A DNA stretch of 64,000 bases from Bacteroidota bacterium (GCA_017860455.1 JAGDMF010000003.1:44816-108815); one strand, 5' to 3'; positions 26,447-35,575 are shown, counted from the first letter of the stretch. Notes: generated from the letters alone by a model not told the origin. Program-made: numbers and translations.

Positions 26447-27961
26447 ATGTCTAAAATCGTTTCATTTACCTTAGGATGCCTCCTATTGATCCCCTTTTTG
26501 GGTGTTTCACAAACCTCATCAAACTACACAACCATCGACTCAACGGATACCCCGCAAGAGATCATTCGTAAAGCGGCACAAGTTGTTCCTTCAGAAAGAC
26601 AATTGCGGTGGCAAAAGCTGGAATTGACTGCCTTTTTTCATTTTGGAATCAATACTTTTACTAATAAGGAGTGGGGAGAGGGCAATGAAAATCCTGAGAT
26701 ATTCAATCCAACAAATTTTGATGCGGAACAGTGGATTATCAGTGTAAAAAACGGGGGTTTTAAACAAGTGATTCTTACAGCCAAACACCATGATGGTTTT
26801 TGTTTATGGCCTACCAAAACAACCACTCATTCTGTTGCCATAAGCCCCTGGAGATCAGGAAAAGGGGATGTAGTGAAAGAGGTTGCTGATGCTTGCCATA
26901 AACACGGTATTGGATTTGGTGTGTATCTTTCTCCCTGGGACAGAAACGCAAGTTGTTACGGTACAGATGCATACAACGATTTCTTTGTGAATCAGTTGAC
27001 AGAATTACTCACGCAATACGGACAAGTAGATGAAGTTTGGTTTGATGGAGCCTGCGGGGAGGGACCGAATGGGAAAAAACAGGTGTACGATTTTATGAGA
27101 TGGTATGCTTTGATTCGGAAGCTACAACCACAGGCAGTGATCGCCATTATGGCTCCGGATATTCGATGGGTTGGCACAGAAACAGGGATGGGACGCGAAA
27201 CCGAGTGGAGTGTAATTCCTACTTCCAATTTGGATTTATCGGCCATTGCTTCTCAATCTCAAAACAATGTGATCTTTAAACCAAAAACCGATTTGATGGG
27301 GAATATTTTGGGTAGTCGTGAGCAACTCTATGCTGCTAATGGATTAGTCTGGTATCCGGCAGAAACAGATGTATCTATCAGACCCGGCTGGTTTTATCAC
27401 CCTGAAGAGGATTCCAAGGTAAAAACTGCAGAGGAATTGATGAATATCTACCTCACTTCTGTGGGGATGAACAGTGTTTTGCTTTTAAATATTCCACCCA
27501 ATAAAGAGGGTTTGATTGCTCCGGAAGATGTTCAAAGTTTGCAAGCATTTGCGCAATTGAAAAACAAAATATTTTCCGAAAAATTTCCGGATAAAAGCAC
27601 CGTGGTAAGCTGCGAAAATGGAGTCAATATAAGAGCCATTGCAGATCAAAAATATGAAACCTATTTCACTACCAATAAGGGGGACACAACAACCATCATT
27701 GAATTCGATTCCAAAGGACCACGACAGTTTAATCTATTGATGATTCAGGAAAATATCATGGTAGGACAAAGAATAGAACACTTTGTACTGGAATATTTCG
27801 ATTCTCAAAAGGGATGGATGCCCTGTGCTGAAGGAACAACGGTTGGCTATAAAAGAATAATCAAATTTCCGGAAGTAAGTGCTTCTGGCTTTAGACTCAA
27901 AATTTTAAGTTCCCGATTAGAACCAACGATTTCAGAATTTGGATTGTATTATTGGAAGTAA
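26447..27961 (+). CDS. Alpha-L-fucosidase, glycoside hydrolase family 29
   Basis: 504 aa with a signal peptide (MSKIVSFTLGCLLLIPFLG). The GH29 barrel is clear from FFHFGINTFTNKEWG (about 63-77), TAKHHDGFCLWPT (about 111-123) and EVWFDGACG, where D200 is the predicted nucleophile. The C-terminal 130 residues are beta-rich and resemble a discoidin-like carbohydrate-binding domain. It releases fucose from glycans, in the periplasm or outside. No SusC/SusD genes are adjacent, so it is not in a typical polysaccharide utilization locus. The gene is convergent with the methyltransferase gene, with a 4-base gap. Confidence 0.93.
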   Translation: MSKIVSFTLGCLLLIPFLGVSQTSSNYTTIDSTDTPQEIIRKAAQVVPSERQLRWQKLELTAFFHFGINTFTNKEWGEGNENPEIFNPTNFDAEQWIISVKNGGFKQVILTAKHHDGFCLWPTKTTTHSVAISPWRSGKGDVVKEVADACHKHGIGFGVYLSPWDRNASCYGTDAYNDFFVNQLTELLTQYGQVDEVWFDGACGEGPNGKKQVYDFMRWYALIRKLQPQAVIAIMAPDIRWVGTETGMGRETEWSVIPTSNLDLSAIASQSQNNVIFKPKTDLMGNILGSREQLYAANGLVWYPAETDVSIRPGWFYHPEEDSKVKTAEELMNIYLTSVGMNSVLLLNIPPNKEGLIAPEDVQSLQAFAQLKNKIFSEKFPDKSTVVSCENGVNIRAIADQKYETYFTTNKGDTTTIIEFDSKGPRQFNLLMIQENIMVGQRIEHFVLEYFDSQKGWMPCAEGTTVGYKRIIKFPEVSASGFRLKILSSRLEPTISEFGLYYWK

Positions 27962-27965
27962 AAAA

Positions 27966-28901
27966 TCAACTTACGTTTTTTCGGGCAATCAACCGAATCA
28001 CGCCCTGATGAGTTGATAAATTCGATGCTCTTTCTTCGATTACTTCAACAACCTCTAAACCTGATTGATACATGAGTTCACTCAAAGAGTGTGTGGTATA
28101 ATAGTTTAAATGTTCATGAAGTTTCATGATCAAAGGAGGAAACACTGCATTGAGGTAGCTTCTGGATAAAACGCTGAAAAAATCAAAACCTATAGTGATC
28201 CAGCGAAAGGGAACAATAGCTTGTAGATATTTTTGATACCCTTTACTTTTAAGAAGGGGTGAAATATTAAACCGTTCTAAAGGCACTTCAAAATAGAAAA
28301 CACATGCCGGACTTAGATTTGTAGATGTGATTATTTCCGAAATAAACTTTTCCGGAGTTGGAATATGTTCCAGTACATGAGCACACATCACTAAATTCAC
28401 AGGTTCGGGAATCTCGTTTATAGATGCAACACGAACGACGCCCTCTACAGGGATTTGTGCACTTGCTTCCACAACATAAGCTTTGTTCACCATCTCTAGC
28501 GGAATAAATTGTCCGGCATCTCCGCCAATATCAGCAACAATCAAATTTTCAGTGTCCTGAGTTAAAAAGGGAATTAGAAAATTTTTCAGTCCCTCTTGTC
28601 GTTTATTAATGATATTTGGATCCAGATTTGAAGTGTTTACACCTGATGAATACCAGGGTTCATTTTTTCTACGAATCTGAAAATAACGTTCGTCCCGGTA
28701 TCCGGAATACAATTGTTCCATTTCGTTATCATCAAAGCGATCTTCAAAATACCGGTGGCCACATAACTTACATTGGATCAGTTTTGTGGTCTTTTTATTT
28801 TTGGGAATTGCAATATAATCTTGGATAAAGGGTGCTATGATAGCTCCATATTGAATTTGGGAATCATCTCCGCAGCAGGGACATTGTTTTTGTTGAAACA
28901 T
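27966..28901 (-). CDS. Class I SAM-dependent methyltransferase with N-terminal zinc ribbon
   Basis: 311 aa. The N-terminus has paired cysteines (CPCCGDD and CKLCGHRYFED) forming a probable zinc ribbon, and the middle has the SAM-binding fold (VADIGGDAGQF about residue 120, then MCAHVLEHIPTPEKFI), characteristic of the Methyltransf_23-type proteins often found in glycan and secondary-metabolite clusters. It probably methylates a sugar or small metabolite in the cytoplasm. A -7 box TACTTTTG lies upstream. It stands alone on the minus strand between the fucosidase and the RecQ-like gene. The substrate is unknown. Confidence 0.85.
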   Translation of the reverse strand: MFQQKQCPCCGDDSQIQYGAIIAPFIQDYIAIPKNKKTTKLIQCKLCGHRYFEDRFDDNEMEQLYSGYRDERYFQIRRKNEPWYSSGVNTSNLDPNIINKRQEGLKNFLIPFLTQDTENLIVADIGGDAGQFIPLEMVNKAYVVEASAQIPVEGVVRVASINEIPEPVNLVMCAHVLEHIPTPEKFISEIITSTNLSPACVFYFEVPLERFNISPLLKSKGYQKYLQAIVPFRWITIGFDFFSVLSRSYLNAVFPPLIMKLHEHLNYYTTHSLSELMYQSGLEVVEVIEERASNLSTHQGVIRLIARKNVS

Positions 28902-28933
28902 AAAAGAGAGCTGAGTGTTATTACATTTTGTTG

Positions 28934-28941
28934 CAAAAGTA
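28934..28941 (-). promoter_or_regulatory. -7 box (TACTTTTG) upstream of the methyltransferase
   Basis: The minus strand reads TACTTTTGC, matching TAnnTTTG, 32 bases before the start codon at 28901. Confidence 0.55.
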
Positions 28942-29010
28942 TTAAAAAAAAATGTTATAAAAGACTCCGTGAAAAAGTAAAAAACATGAAAAAGATAAAC
29001 TATTTTTAAT

Positions 29011-29018
29011 TATTTTTG
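29011..29018 (+). promoter_or_regulatory. -7 box (TATTTTTG) upstream of the RecQ-PRTase operon
   Basis: TATTTTTGCC lies 73 bases before the ATG at 29092 and matches TAnnTTTG. No clear -33 TTTG is found at standard spacing. Confidence 0.5.
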
Positions 29019-29091
29019 CCAAAACAATCCTTACATAAATATTGTTTATGAACTTGTAATGAACTGAAAATTAAACTAAAATCTTACTACT

Positions 29092-31107
29092 ATGACTCGA
29101 AGCGAAGCAGAAGAAATTTTACAACAAACTTTTAAAATAGCTTGTTTTTATGATGAACAATGGAATACAATCGACATGATTTTAAATGGGGAAAGGGTAC
29201 TTCTCATTGAAAAAACAGGATTTGGAAAATCTTTATGTTTTCAATTTCCTGCCATTATTTTAGATGGTATTACTGTTATATTTTCACCTTTAATTGCTTT
29301 GATGAGAGATCAGGTGAAAAAATTAAATCAACTGGGGATCCCGGCCAGGTGCGTCAATAGCGAGCAAACGGAGGAAGAGAATTCAAAAATCATTGAAGCT
29401 GCCAAATCGGGGAAAATTAAGATACTCTATATCGCCCCTGAAAGACAAAATAATGAGGAATGGATGGAAGCAACCCGACAGATGAACCTATCGATGGTGG
29501 TGGTTGACGAAGCGCATTGTATTTCCGCCTGGGGGCACGATTTCAGACCTGCCTTCCGACGGATCATCAATTTAGTTAAATTATTACCGAAAGGATTGCC
29601 GGTTTTAGCCACAACAGCAACTGCTACAAAACAGGTGGAAGCAGATATAGTCCAACAGATGGGAGGTGATTTAAAAATCATTAGAGGCAATTTAATGCGG
29701 GATAATTTTAAATTGTTTGTCATTAAAGTGCAATCTGAAGAAGAAAAGTTGATATGGCTGGGAAAAAATATCGAAAAACTCCCCGGAACAGGAATTTTAT
29801 ACACCGGAACTCGTGTCGACACTGAAGTGTATTCCAGATGGTTTGAGTTTTTAAACATTCCATCCATGGGATATAATGCAGGATTAGATTCGGAATCCAG
29901 AATTGCCATTGAAGAGGGTTTGATGCAAAATAAATGGAAATGTGTGATCTCAACCAACGCACTTGGAATGGGAATTGATAAGCCGGATATCCGATTTATT
30001 ATTCACACTCAAATTCCTCAATCTCCGGTACACTATTATCAGGAAATTGGAAGAGCAGGGAGAGACGGAAAGCCTGCCTATATCATTCTATTTTATGCCC
30101 CGGAAGATAAACGTTTGCCTGAAGCGTTCATTGAAGGTGGACGACCTTCAATCCATAAATATGAAAAAGTGATTTCAGAAATTAAAAAAGATTTGTTGGG
30201 GGAACGGGAATTAATTAAAAAAACAAATCTAAAACAAAATCAATTTAGAATCATTAAAGCGGATCTTATGGATCAAAAAATCGTTCGTGAAGTTACGATT
30301 GATCGGAGTAAAAAACTGGAATATGTTCCCGGAGCCCCTAAGCTAAATACACAAATTTTCGAAGCATTACGGGCTAGTAAAACCGACGATTTAAATCAAA
30401 TGATCGAATATGTGGAAACGTCACAATCCCGGATGAACTATCTTTGTAATTTCTTAGGAGATTCAACGCCCAATATAGCAGAGAGTTGTGACAATACCGG
30501 GTTGAAAAAGATTCAGGTAATCGTTACAGATGAATGGATTCAAAAAATTGAAGATTTTCATGGTCAGTATTTTCCTATCCTGGAAGTGGAAAAGAAAGGA
30601 TCTAATTTGGTCAATGGGATAGCCTCCTCCTATTATGGTTTTTCAAATGTAGGGACAACTTTACATAGATGCAAATATGAAAATGGGGGCGATTATCCTG
30701 ATTTTCTTTTAAAATTAACCTTAAAAGCTTTTAGAAAACAATACGGACAAGATCCCTTTGATTTGATTTTGTATGTACCGCCCACAAAATCGGGTAATCT
30801 TGTGAAAAACTTTGCCATTAAAATTTCCGATATTTTACAAATTCCGATTTCACATCAATTAATAAAACATAAGGTAACAAAGGAGCAAAAAAATTTGGAA
30901 AATGCATACTTGAAATCTGATAATGTAAAAGAGGCATTTCGTTACCAAAACCCTGATGAGCTTTTTGGAAAAACGATTTTAATAATTGATGATATTTTTG
31001 ATAGTGGTGCTACGATCAAAGAGATAGGAAGATATTTAACAAAACTGGGAGCGTTTAAAATTGCTCCATTAACCATAGCAAAAACTGTAGGAGGTGATAA
31101 ATTATGA
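29092..31107 (+). CDS. RecQ-type DNA helicase fused to ComF-like phosphoribosyltransferase
   Basis: 671 aa. Residues 1-430 are a RecQ/SF2 helicase with Walker A GFGKS (43-47), DEAH (139-142), ATTATAT (about 173-179) and motif VI QEIGRAGRDG (317-326). The RecQ zinc-binding region is degenerate (LCNFLGDS to ESCDN). The C-terminal 180 residues are a phosphoribosyltransferase of ComF type with the PRPP loop IDDIFDSGAT (632-641). The stop overlaps the start of a DprA-like gene (ATGA), so both are made together. PRTases paired with DprA-like proteins are known from ShosTA-type anti-phage modules; a defence or DNA-processing role here is inference. An ordinary chromosomal RecQ would lack the PRTase. 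Confidence 0.88.
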   Translation: MTRSEAEEILQQTFKIACFYDEQWNTIDMILNGERVLLIEKTGFGKSLCFQFPAIILDGITVIFSPLIALMRDQVKKLNQLGIPARCVNSEQTEEENSKIIEAAKSGKIKILYIAPERQNNEEWMEATRQMNLSMVVVDEAHCISAWGHDFRPAFRRIINLVKLLPKGLPVLATTATATKQVEADIVQQMGGDLKIIRGNLMRDNFKLFVIKVQSEEEKLIWLGKNIEKLPGTGILYTGTRVDTEVYSRWFEFLNIPSMGYNAGLDSESRIAIEEGLMQNKWKCVISTNALGMGIDKPDIRFIIHTQIPQSPVHYYQEIGRAGRDGKPAYIILFYAPEDKRLPEAFIEGGRPSIHKYEKVISEIKKDLLGERELIKKTNLKQNQFRIIKADLMDQKIVREVTIDRSKKLEYVPGAPKLNTQIFEALRASKTDDLNQMIEYVETSQSRMNYLCNFLGDSTPNIAESCDNTGLKKIQVIVTDEWIQKIEDFHGQYFPILEVEKKGSNLVNGIASSYYGFSNVGTTLHRCKYENGGDYPDFLLKLTLKAFRKQYGQDPFDLILYVPPTKSGNLVKNFAIKISDILQIPISHQLIKHKVTKEQKNLENAYLKSDNVKEAFRYQNPDELFGKTILIIDDIFDSGATIKEIGRYLTKLGAFKIAPLTIAKTVGGDKL

Positions 31108-32075
31108 ACAACGAAGCAGCTTATTGGATCACATTAGCTCATTTGCCTAAATGGGGTTATGTGAAATTAAACAACCTGATCATCCGGTTTTTTCATGAAA
31201 ACAACCTTTCTATTGAGGCGTTTTTTCAATTGTCTGAACAAGAGTGGAAATCGGATTACAATCTGGAATACAAAGATGTTGAAGATCTTAAAAAAGCAAA
31301 AAATGATATCCCTAATCATGCTTTTTTAGCAGAAACACTTATGAATGAGGGTTATGAGCTTATTCCCATCACATCTCCCTTATATTCTAAAACTTTAAAA
31401 GAGAATCTCAAGTATAATGCCCCTTCATTATTGTATGTCAAAGGTAATACCGCGATTTTACAGGAGGATTCGATTGCTATTGTAGGTTCAAGAAATGCAT
31501 CTGCATTATCTTTAGATTTTACAGATCATATTGCCAAAAAAGCCGGTGAAGAAAACAAAGTGGTTGTGAGTGGATTTGCGAAAGGTGTTGATTTAAAAGC
31601 ACTGGATTCCATTATTCAGTATCGTGGAAAAAGCATCATTGTATTACCCCAGGGTATAATGACTTTTGGATCCGGATTTAGAAAATACTATCAGCAAATT
31701 ATCAATGGTAATGTATTGGTAATCAGTACTTTTTTTCCAAAAGCTCCCTGGCAGGCAGAACTGGCTATGGCCAGAAATCCTATTATTTACGGATTAGCAT
31801 CAGAGATTTATGTAGCTGAATCTTCAGAAAAAGGGGGAACCTGGTCCGGTGTGATAGATGGGTTGAGAAAAAATAGAAAAATTTTTGTCCGGATCCCTGA
31901 ATCTTACGAACTAACAGCCAATCCGCTTTTAATTCAAAAGGGAGCAATACCTGTTGATCTCTTTGGAAATCGAACCCCAGACACCCATTTATTAAGTGAA
32001 TCAGAAAAACCTCAGGCAATCAAAGCAAATAATAAAAAAAATCCAAACAATCCTCAACCCACCCTTTTTGATTAA
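31104..32075 (+). CDS. DprA/Smf-like SLOG-fold protein, no C-terminal winged helix
   Basis: 323 aa. After a helical N-terminus (residues 1-90) comes a Rossmann SLOG domain with VGSRNAS (127-133), SGFAKGVD (156-163) and VLPQGI (about 180-185), the nucleotide-binding signatures of DprA. The DML1-type winged helix usual at the end of competence DprA is missing; instead the tail is low-complexity and ends QPTLFD, resembling a beta-clamp-binding QxxLF peptide. It is coupled to the RecQ-PRTase gene by a 4-base overlap. In ShosTA-type pairs the DprA-like partner is the antitoxin; here that role is inferred. Housekeeping DprA is the alternative but fits poorly. Confidence 0.85.
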   Translation: MNNEAAYWITLAHLPKWGYVKLNNLIIRFFHENNLSIEAFFQLSEQEWKSDYNLEYKDVEDLKKAKNDIPNHAFLAETLMNEGYELIPITSPLYSKTLKENLKYNAPSLLYVKGNTAILQEDSIAIVGSRNASALSLDFTDHIAKKAGEENKVVVSGFAKGVDLKALDSIIQYRGKSIIVLPQGIMTFGSGFRKYYQQIINGNVLVISTFFPKAPWQAELAMARNPIIYGLASEIYVAESSEKGGTWSGVIDGLRKNRKIFVRIPESYELTANPLLIQKGAIPVDLFGNRTPDTHLLSESEKPQAIKANNKKNPNNPQPTLFD

Positions 32076-32088
32076 TTAACTTTTTAAA

Positions 32089-32277
32089 ATTACCTAATAC
32101 TTATTACCTGTCAATTGTTACCTGTTACTTGTTACCTGTTACTTGTTACCTGTTACTTGTTACCTTTTACCTGTTACTTGTTACCTGTTACCTGTTACTT
32201 GTTACCTATTACTTCTTACCTATTACTTGTTACCTGTTACCTGTTACTTGTTACCTATTACTTGTTACCTGTTACTT
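32089..32277. repeat. 27 phased heptamers (GTTACCT/GTTACTT)
   Basis: From 32089 to 32277 the sequence divides into 27 consecutive 7-bp units with no insertion or deletion, mostly GTTACCT alternating with GTTACTT (a superimposed 14-bp period) plus point variants (ATTACTT, CTTACCT, TTTACCT). It fills nearly all of the 236-base gap between the DprA-like gene and rfbF. ORFs through it (leucine/tyrosine/valine-rich) are artefacts. The last units supply a TTG at the -33 position of the rfbF promoter. Confidence 0.93.
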
Positions 32278-32292
32278 TATTTAGTATTTTTG
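32262..32292 (+). promoter_or_regulatory. Promoter of the CDP-dideoxyhexose operon, -33 within the heptamer tract
   Basis: TTG at 32262-32264, a 20-base spacer and TATTTTTG at 32285-32292 precede the rfbF ATG at 32312. The -33 element is part of the second-last ATTACTT/GTTACCT pair of the repeat. Confidence 0.65.
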
Positions 32293-32311
32293 CAGGTTAA
32301 AACGATTAATC

Positions 32312-33091
32312 ATGAAAGTTGTAATTTTAGCCGGTGGGTATGGAACCCGAATCAGTGAAGAGAGTCACTTAAAACCAAAACCAATGCTCGAAATTGGGGA
32401 TAAACCGATTCTCTGGCATATTATGAAAATCTATTCTCACTACGGATATAACGATTTTATAATATGTTGCGGTTACAAACAATATGTGATTAAAGAGTGG
32501 TTCGCTGATTATTACCTGCACAGAAGTGATGTCACTTTTGATTTTACCAGTGAAAATAAAATGACGGTTTTAAACAATACCGAAGTGGAACCCTGGAAAG
32601 TAACCGTAGTGGATACCGGATTGGATACCATGACGGGTGGTCGGGTGAAAAGAATACAGAAATATATTGGAAATGAACCATTTATGCTTACTTACGGTGA
32701 TGGTGTAGCAGATATCAATATTCCCGAATTGGTTAAGTTTCATCAGCAACAAGGCAAAATTGCGACGATCTCAACAGTCAATCCCGGACAACGTTTTGGC
32801 ATAATTGAGGTTAATAAAGGGGGAACCATTGTTTCTTTCCGTGAAAAATCGAATACAGATGGAGGAATGATCAATGGTGGATTTATGATTTTTGAACCTC
32901 AAATTTTTGATTATCTGGAAGATGACAAAACCATTTTAGAAAGAAAACCATTCGAAATATTGGCTGATATAGGGGAAATGAAAGGGTATCATCATGCCGG
33001 TTTCTGGCACTGTATGGATACACAACGTGATAAAAACAATCTGGAACAACTCTGGAGCTCAGGAGAAGCTCCATGGAAAATCTGGAAATAA
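32312..33091 (+). CDS. rfbF: Glucose-1-phosphate cytidylyltransferase
   Basis: 259 aa, full length. It makes CDP-glucose from CTP and glucose-1-phosphate, the first step to CDP-3,6-dideoxyhexoses. Motifs include the N-terminal nucleotide-binding LAGGYGTRISEES and KPKPMLEIGDKPILWHIM, and GDGVADINI with the metal-binding Asp. It is the first gene of a plus-strand operon ending near 42.5 kb; rfbG starts 10 bases after it. Cytoplasmic. The substrate call is strong because rfbG and rfbH follow directly. Confidence 0.95.
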   Translation: MKVVILAGGYGTRISEESHLKPKPMLEIGDKPILWHIMKIYSHYGYNDFIICCGYKQYVIKEWFADYYLHRSDVTFDFTSENKMTVLNNTEVEPWKVTVVDTGLDTMTGGRVKRIQKYIGNEPFMLTYGDGVADINIPELVKFHQQQGKIATISTVNPGQRFGIIEVNKGGTIVSFREKSNTDGGMINGGFMIFEPQIFDYLEDDKTILERKPFEILADIGEMKGYHHAGFWHCMDTQRDKNNLEQLWSSGEAPWKIWK

Positions 33092-33101
33092 ACATAACAC
33101 T

Positions 33102-34226
33102 ATGAATGAGAAATTAAATCCATTTTTGGAACACCCAAATGGTACAAGTTTAAAAGATCCTTCATTTGTACTGTTCAAAGATGCCAAAGTTTTGGTCACC
33201 GGACACACCGGTTTTAAAGGATCGTGGTTAATAGCTGTATTAAATCGTTTAGGGGCTCAGGTCACAGGTTATGCTTTGGAACCCCAAACTTCACCTTCGC
33301 TTTATAATGTGATTCAGGGAGATCAACTGTGTCATTCCATTATTGGTGATATCCGGGATGCACAAAAAGTGCACCAAACCATACTAGATGTTCAACCCGA
33401 TTTTGTTTTTCATCTTGCTGCTCAACCTATTGTAAGAACATCCTACCAAATCCCCGCTGAAACTTTTGAAGTAAATGGAATGGGGACCGTTCATGTACTG
33501 GATGGCATCAGAATGTTGAAGAAAGATTGTGTGGGTGTGATGATCACTACCGATAAGGTTTATGAAAATAATGAAAAAGGAAAAGCCTACAAGGAATCTG
33601 ACCGCTTAGGAGGACACGATCCCTACAGTTCCAGTAAAGCGGTGGCCGAGATCATCATTGAATCGTATCGGAAATCATTTTTCGGAGTAAGTAAATTTCC
33701 TGAATTTCACAAACCTATTGCTTCAGCCAGAGCCGGAAATGTGATTGGAGGAGGTGATTGGGCTGCAGATCGGCTCATTCCCGATATTGTCAGATCTCTT
33801 TCTGAAAATAAACCGATCCAAATTAGAAATCCACTCTCTGTTCGTCCGTGGCAACACGTTTTGGAACCCCTTAGCGGATACCTTACTTTAGCTTCCAAAA
33901 TGGTTAGAAACCCTATCCTTTATGCGGATAGTTTCAACTTTGGACCAAAAGCCCACGATGTGTTAACCGTTCAACAGATGACTGAAATGGCCATTGAAAT
34001 CTGGGGTAAAGGAACGTTTCTATTTCCGGATATGGATAACCAGCCTCACGAAGCAGGATTACTCTCATTAAGTATCAAAAAAGCGGAAACTATTTTAAAC
34101 TGGAAGCCTTTATGGAATGCCCATCAAGCCCTTTTTAGTACTTTGGAATGGTATAAATCATTTTATAATGGTGACCCCATTATTCCCATTATGAATCAAC
34201 AAATTGACCCGTTTTTTTTCAACTAA
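33102..34226 (+). CDS. rfbG: CDP-glucose 4,6-dehydratase
   Basis: 374 aa from the ATG at 33102; an upstream in-frame extension from 32994 overlaps rfbF and is unlikely. This extended SDR enzyme converts CDP-glucose to CDP-4-keto-6-deoxyglucose. The NAD-binding TGHTGFKGSWL lies near residue 33, and the catalytic region shows TTDKVYENNEKGKAYKE and DPYSSSKAVAE (YxxxK). Length and neighbours match RfbG. It is cytoplasmic and precedes rfbH by 27 bases. Confidence 0.95.
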   Translation: MNEKLNPFLEHPNGTSLKDPSFVLFKDAKVLVTGHTGFKGSWLIAVLNRLGAQVTGYALEPQTSPSLYNVIQGDQLCHSIIGDIRDAQKVHQTILDVQPDFVFHLAAQPIVRTSYQIPAETFEVNGMGTVHVLDGIRMLKKDCVGVMITTDKVYENNEKGKAYKESDRLGGHDPYSSSKAVAEIIIESYRKSFFGVSKFPEFHKPIASARAGNVIGGGDWAADRLIPDIVRSLSENKPIQIRNPLSVRPWQHVLEPLSGYLTLASKMVRNPILYADSFNFGPKAHDVLTVQQMTEMAIEIWGKGTFLFPDMDNQPHEAGLLSLSIKKAETILNWKPLWNAHQALFSTLEWYKSFYNGDPIIPIMNQQIDPFFFN

Positions 34227-34253
34227 TTGTATCCCATTTAACTGAAAACCAAT

Positions 34254-35570
34254 ATGAATAAAGCTGAATCGTTAAGAAAAGAGATCATTGCCAAAACAAT
34301 CGAATATTATCAGGCCAAATTTGAACCTAAAAGTTTTCAACCCGGGATAAGTCGGATCAATTATGCCGGTAGGGTGTTTGATGAAACAGAACTCACGAAT
34401 GCTGTAGAAGCATCTTTAGATTTCTGGTTAACAGAAGGAAGATTTTCAGAAGCATTTTGTGAAAAAATTGCAGACTTTTTAGAAATTGAACATGTCTTAT
34501 TAACCAATTCCGGATCCTCTGCCAATTTACTTGCTTTGTCTGCATTAACATCTCTTAAACTGGGAGACAAAAGGTTACAACCGGGCGATGAAGTAATCAC
34601 TGTTGCAGCAGGTTTTCCTGCTACTGTAACTCCTATCATTCAGAATAACCTGGTTCCAGTGTTTGTTGATATTTCTTTACCAACCTATAATGTTGATATT
34701 GAAATGCTTAAAAAAGCTATTACTGAAAAAACAAAATGTATTTTTATAGCGCATACTTTAGGAAATCCATTTGATTTAGATTCCATCGTTCAAATTGCCA
34801 AAGAGCATAATCTATGGTTAATTGAGGATAATTGTGATGCTTTTGGAAGTGAATACCGGGGGCAAAAAACCGGTACTTTTGGTGACTTATCCACCATCTC
34901 CTTTTATCCGGCTCATCACATAACAACCGGAGAAGGGGGTGCTGTTTGCACCAATGATCCCCTTTTGGCTGAAATTGTGAGATCATTTAGAGATTGGGGA
35001 AGAGATTGTTACTGTGCCGGTGGGGAAAACAATACTTGTGGCAAAAGATTTACCCAACAATTTGGAAACTTACCGATTGGTTTTGACCACAAATATGTGT
35101 ATTCTGAAATTGGCTATAATTTAAAAATGACAGATATTCAAGCTGCGATTGGTAGTGCACAGATCGATAAACTTCCCGATTTTTGTAAAAAAAGAAAAGA
35201 ACATTATAAAAAATGGTACCAGATTTTCAATCAATATCCGGACTATTTCATACTTCCTGAAAAAACAGAAAATTCTGATCCTGCGTGGTTTGCCTTCATT
35301 GTTTCGATCAAAGAAGATGCTCCATTTAGTAGAAATCAGATCACAGAACACTTCAACAACTCATTGATTGAAACGCGCAATCTTTTTGCCGGAAATATGA
35401 CCAAACAACCTGCTTTTCTAAATAAAAACCATATTATTGCAGATCATTTGAATCAAACAGATTTCGTTATGAATAATACGTTTTTCTTAGGAACCTATCC
35501 CGGATTAACCCAAGAGATGTTTGATTTTGCCGAACAGGTTTTAGCAGATTTTATATCTAAACAACAATAA
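34254..35570 (+). CDS. rfbH: CDP-4-keto-6-deoxy-D-glucose-3-dehydrase (E1), PMP and 2Fe-2S dependent
   Basis: 438 aa. This unusual aminotransferase-fold enzyme removes the C3 hydroxyl using PMP and a 2Fe-2S cluster. The PLP lysine is replaced by histidine (PAHH, H221), and the cluster cysteines follow the published E1 spacing exactly: C194, then 57 residues to C252, one to C254, seven to C262. Both features separate it from ordinary sugar aminotransferases. It needs a reductase partner, probably the next gene, 5 bases downstream. The result is a 3,6-dideoxy sugar intermediate. Confidence 0.96.
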   Translation: MNKAESLRKEIIAKTIEYYQAKFEPKSFQPGISRINYAGRVFDETELTNAVEASLDFWLTEGRFSEAFCEKIADFLEIEHVLLTNSGSSANLLALSALTSLKLGDKRLQPGDEVITVAAGFPATVTPIIQNNLVPVFVDISLPTYNVDIEMLKKAITEKTKCIFIAHTLGNPFDLDSIVQIAKEHNLWLIEDNCDAFGSEYRGQKTGTFGDLSTISFYPAHHITTGEGGAVCTNDPLLAEIVRSFRDWGRDCYCAGGENNTCGKRFTQQFGNLPIGFDHKYVYSEIGYNLKMTDIQAAIGSAQIDKLPDFCKKRKEHYKKWYQIFNQYPDYFILPEKTENSDPAWFAFIVSIKEDAPFSRNQITEHFNNSLIETRNLFAGNMTKQPAFLNKNHIIADHLNQTDFVMNNTFFLGTYPGLTQEMFDFAEQVLADFISKQQ

Positions 35571-35575
35571 TTACA

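Noticed and set aside
29427..29962. Antisense ORFs inside the RecQ-PRTase gene
   Set aside because: They are shadows of a strongly conserved coding frame with no promoter or family match.
32089..32277. Phase-variable promoter switch by heptamer slippage
   Set aside because: The -33 and -7 elements are both at the downstream edge, so gain or loss of upstream units leaves their spacing unchanged.
32115..32358. Two overlapping ORFs rich in Leu, Tyr, Val, Thr and Cys
   Set aside because: They are translations of the GTTACCT heptamer tract; a 7-bp period cycles through all frames and gives pseudo-periodic peptides. No start signal or family.
32994..33101. Upstream extension of rfbG
   Set aside because: It lies inside rfbF in another frame; the ATG at 33102 matches family length.
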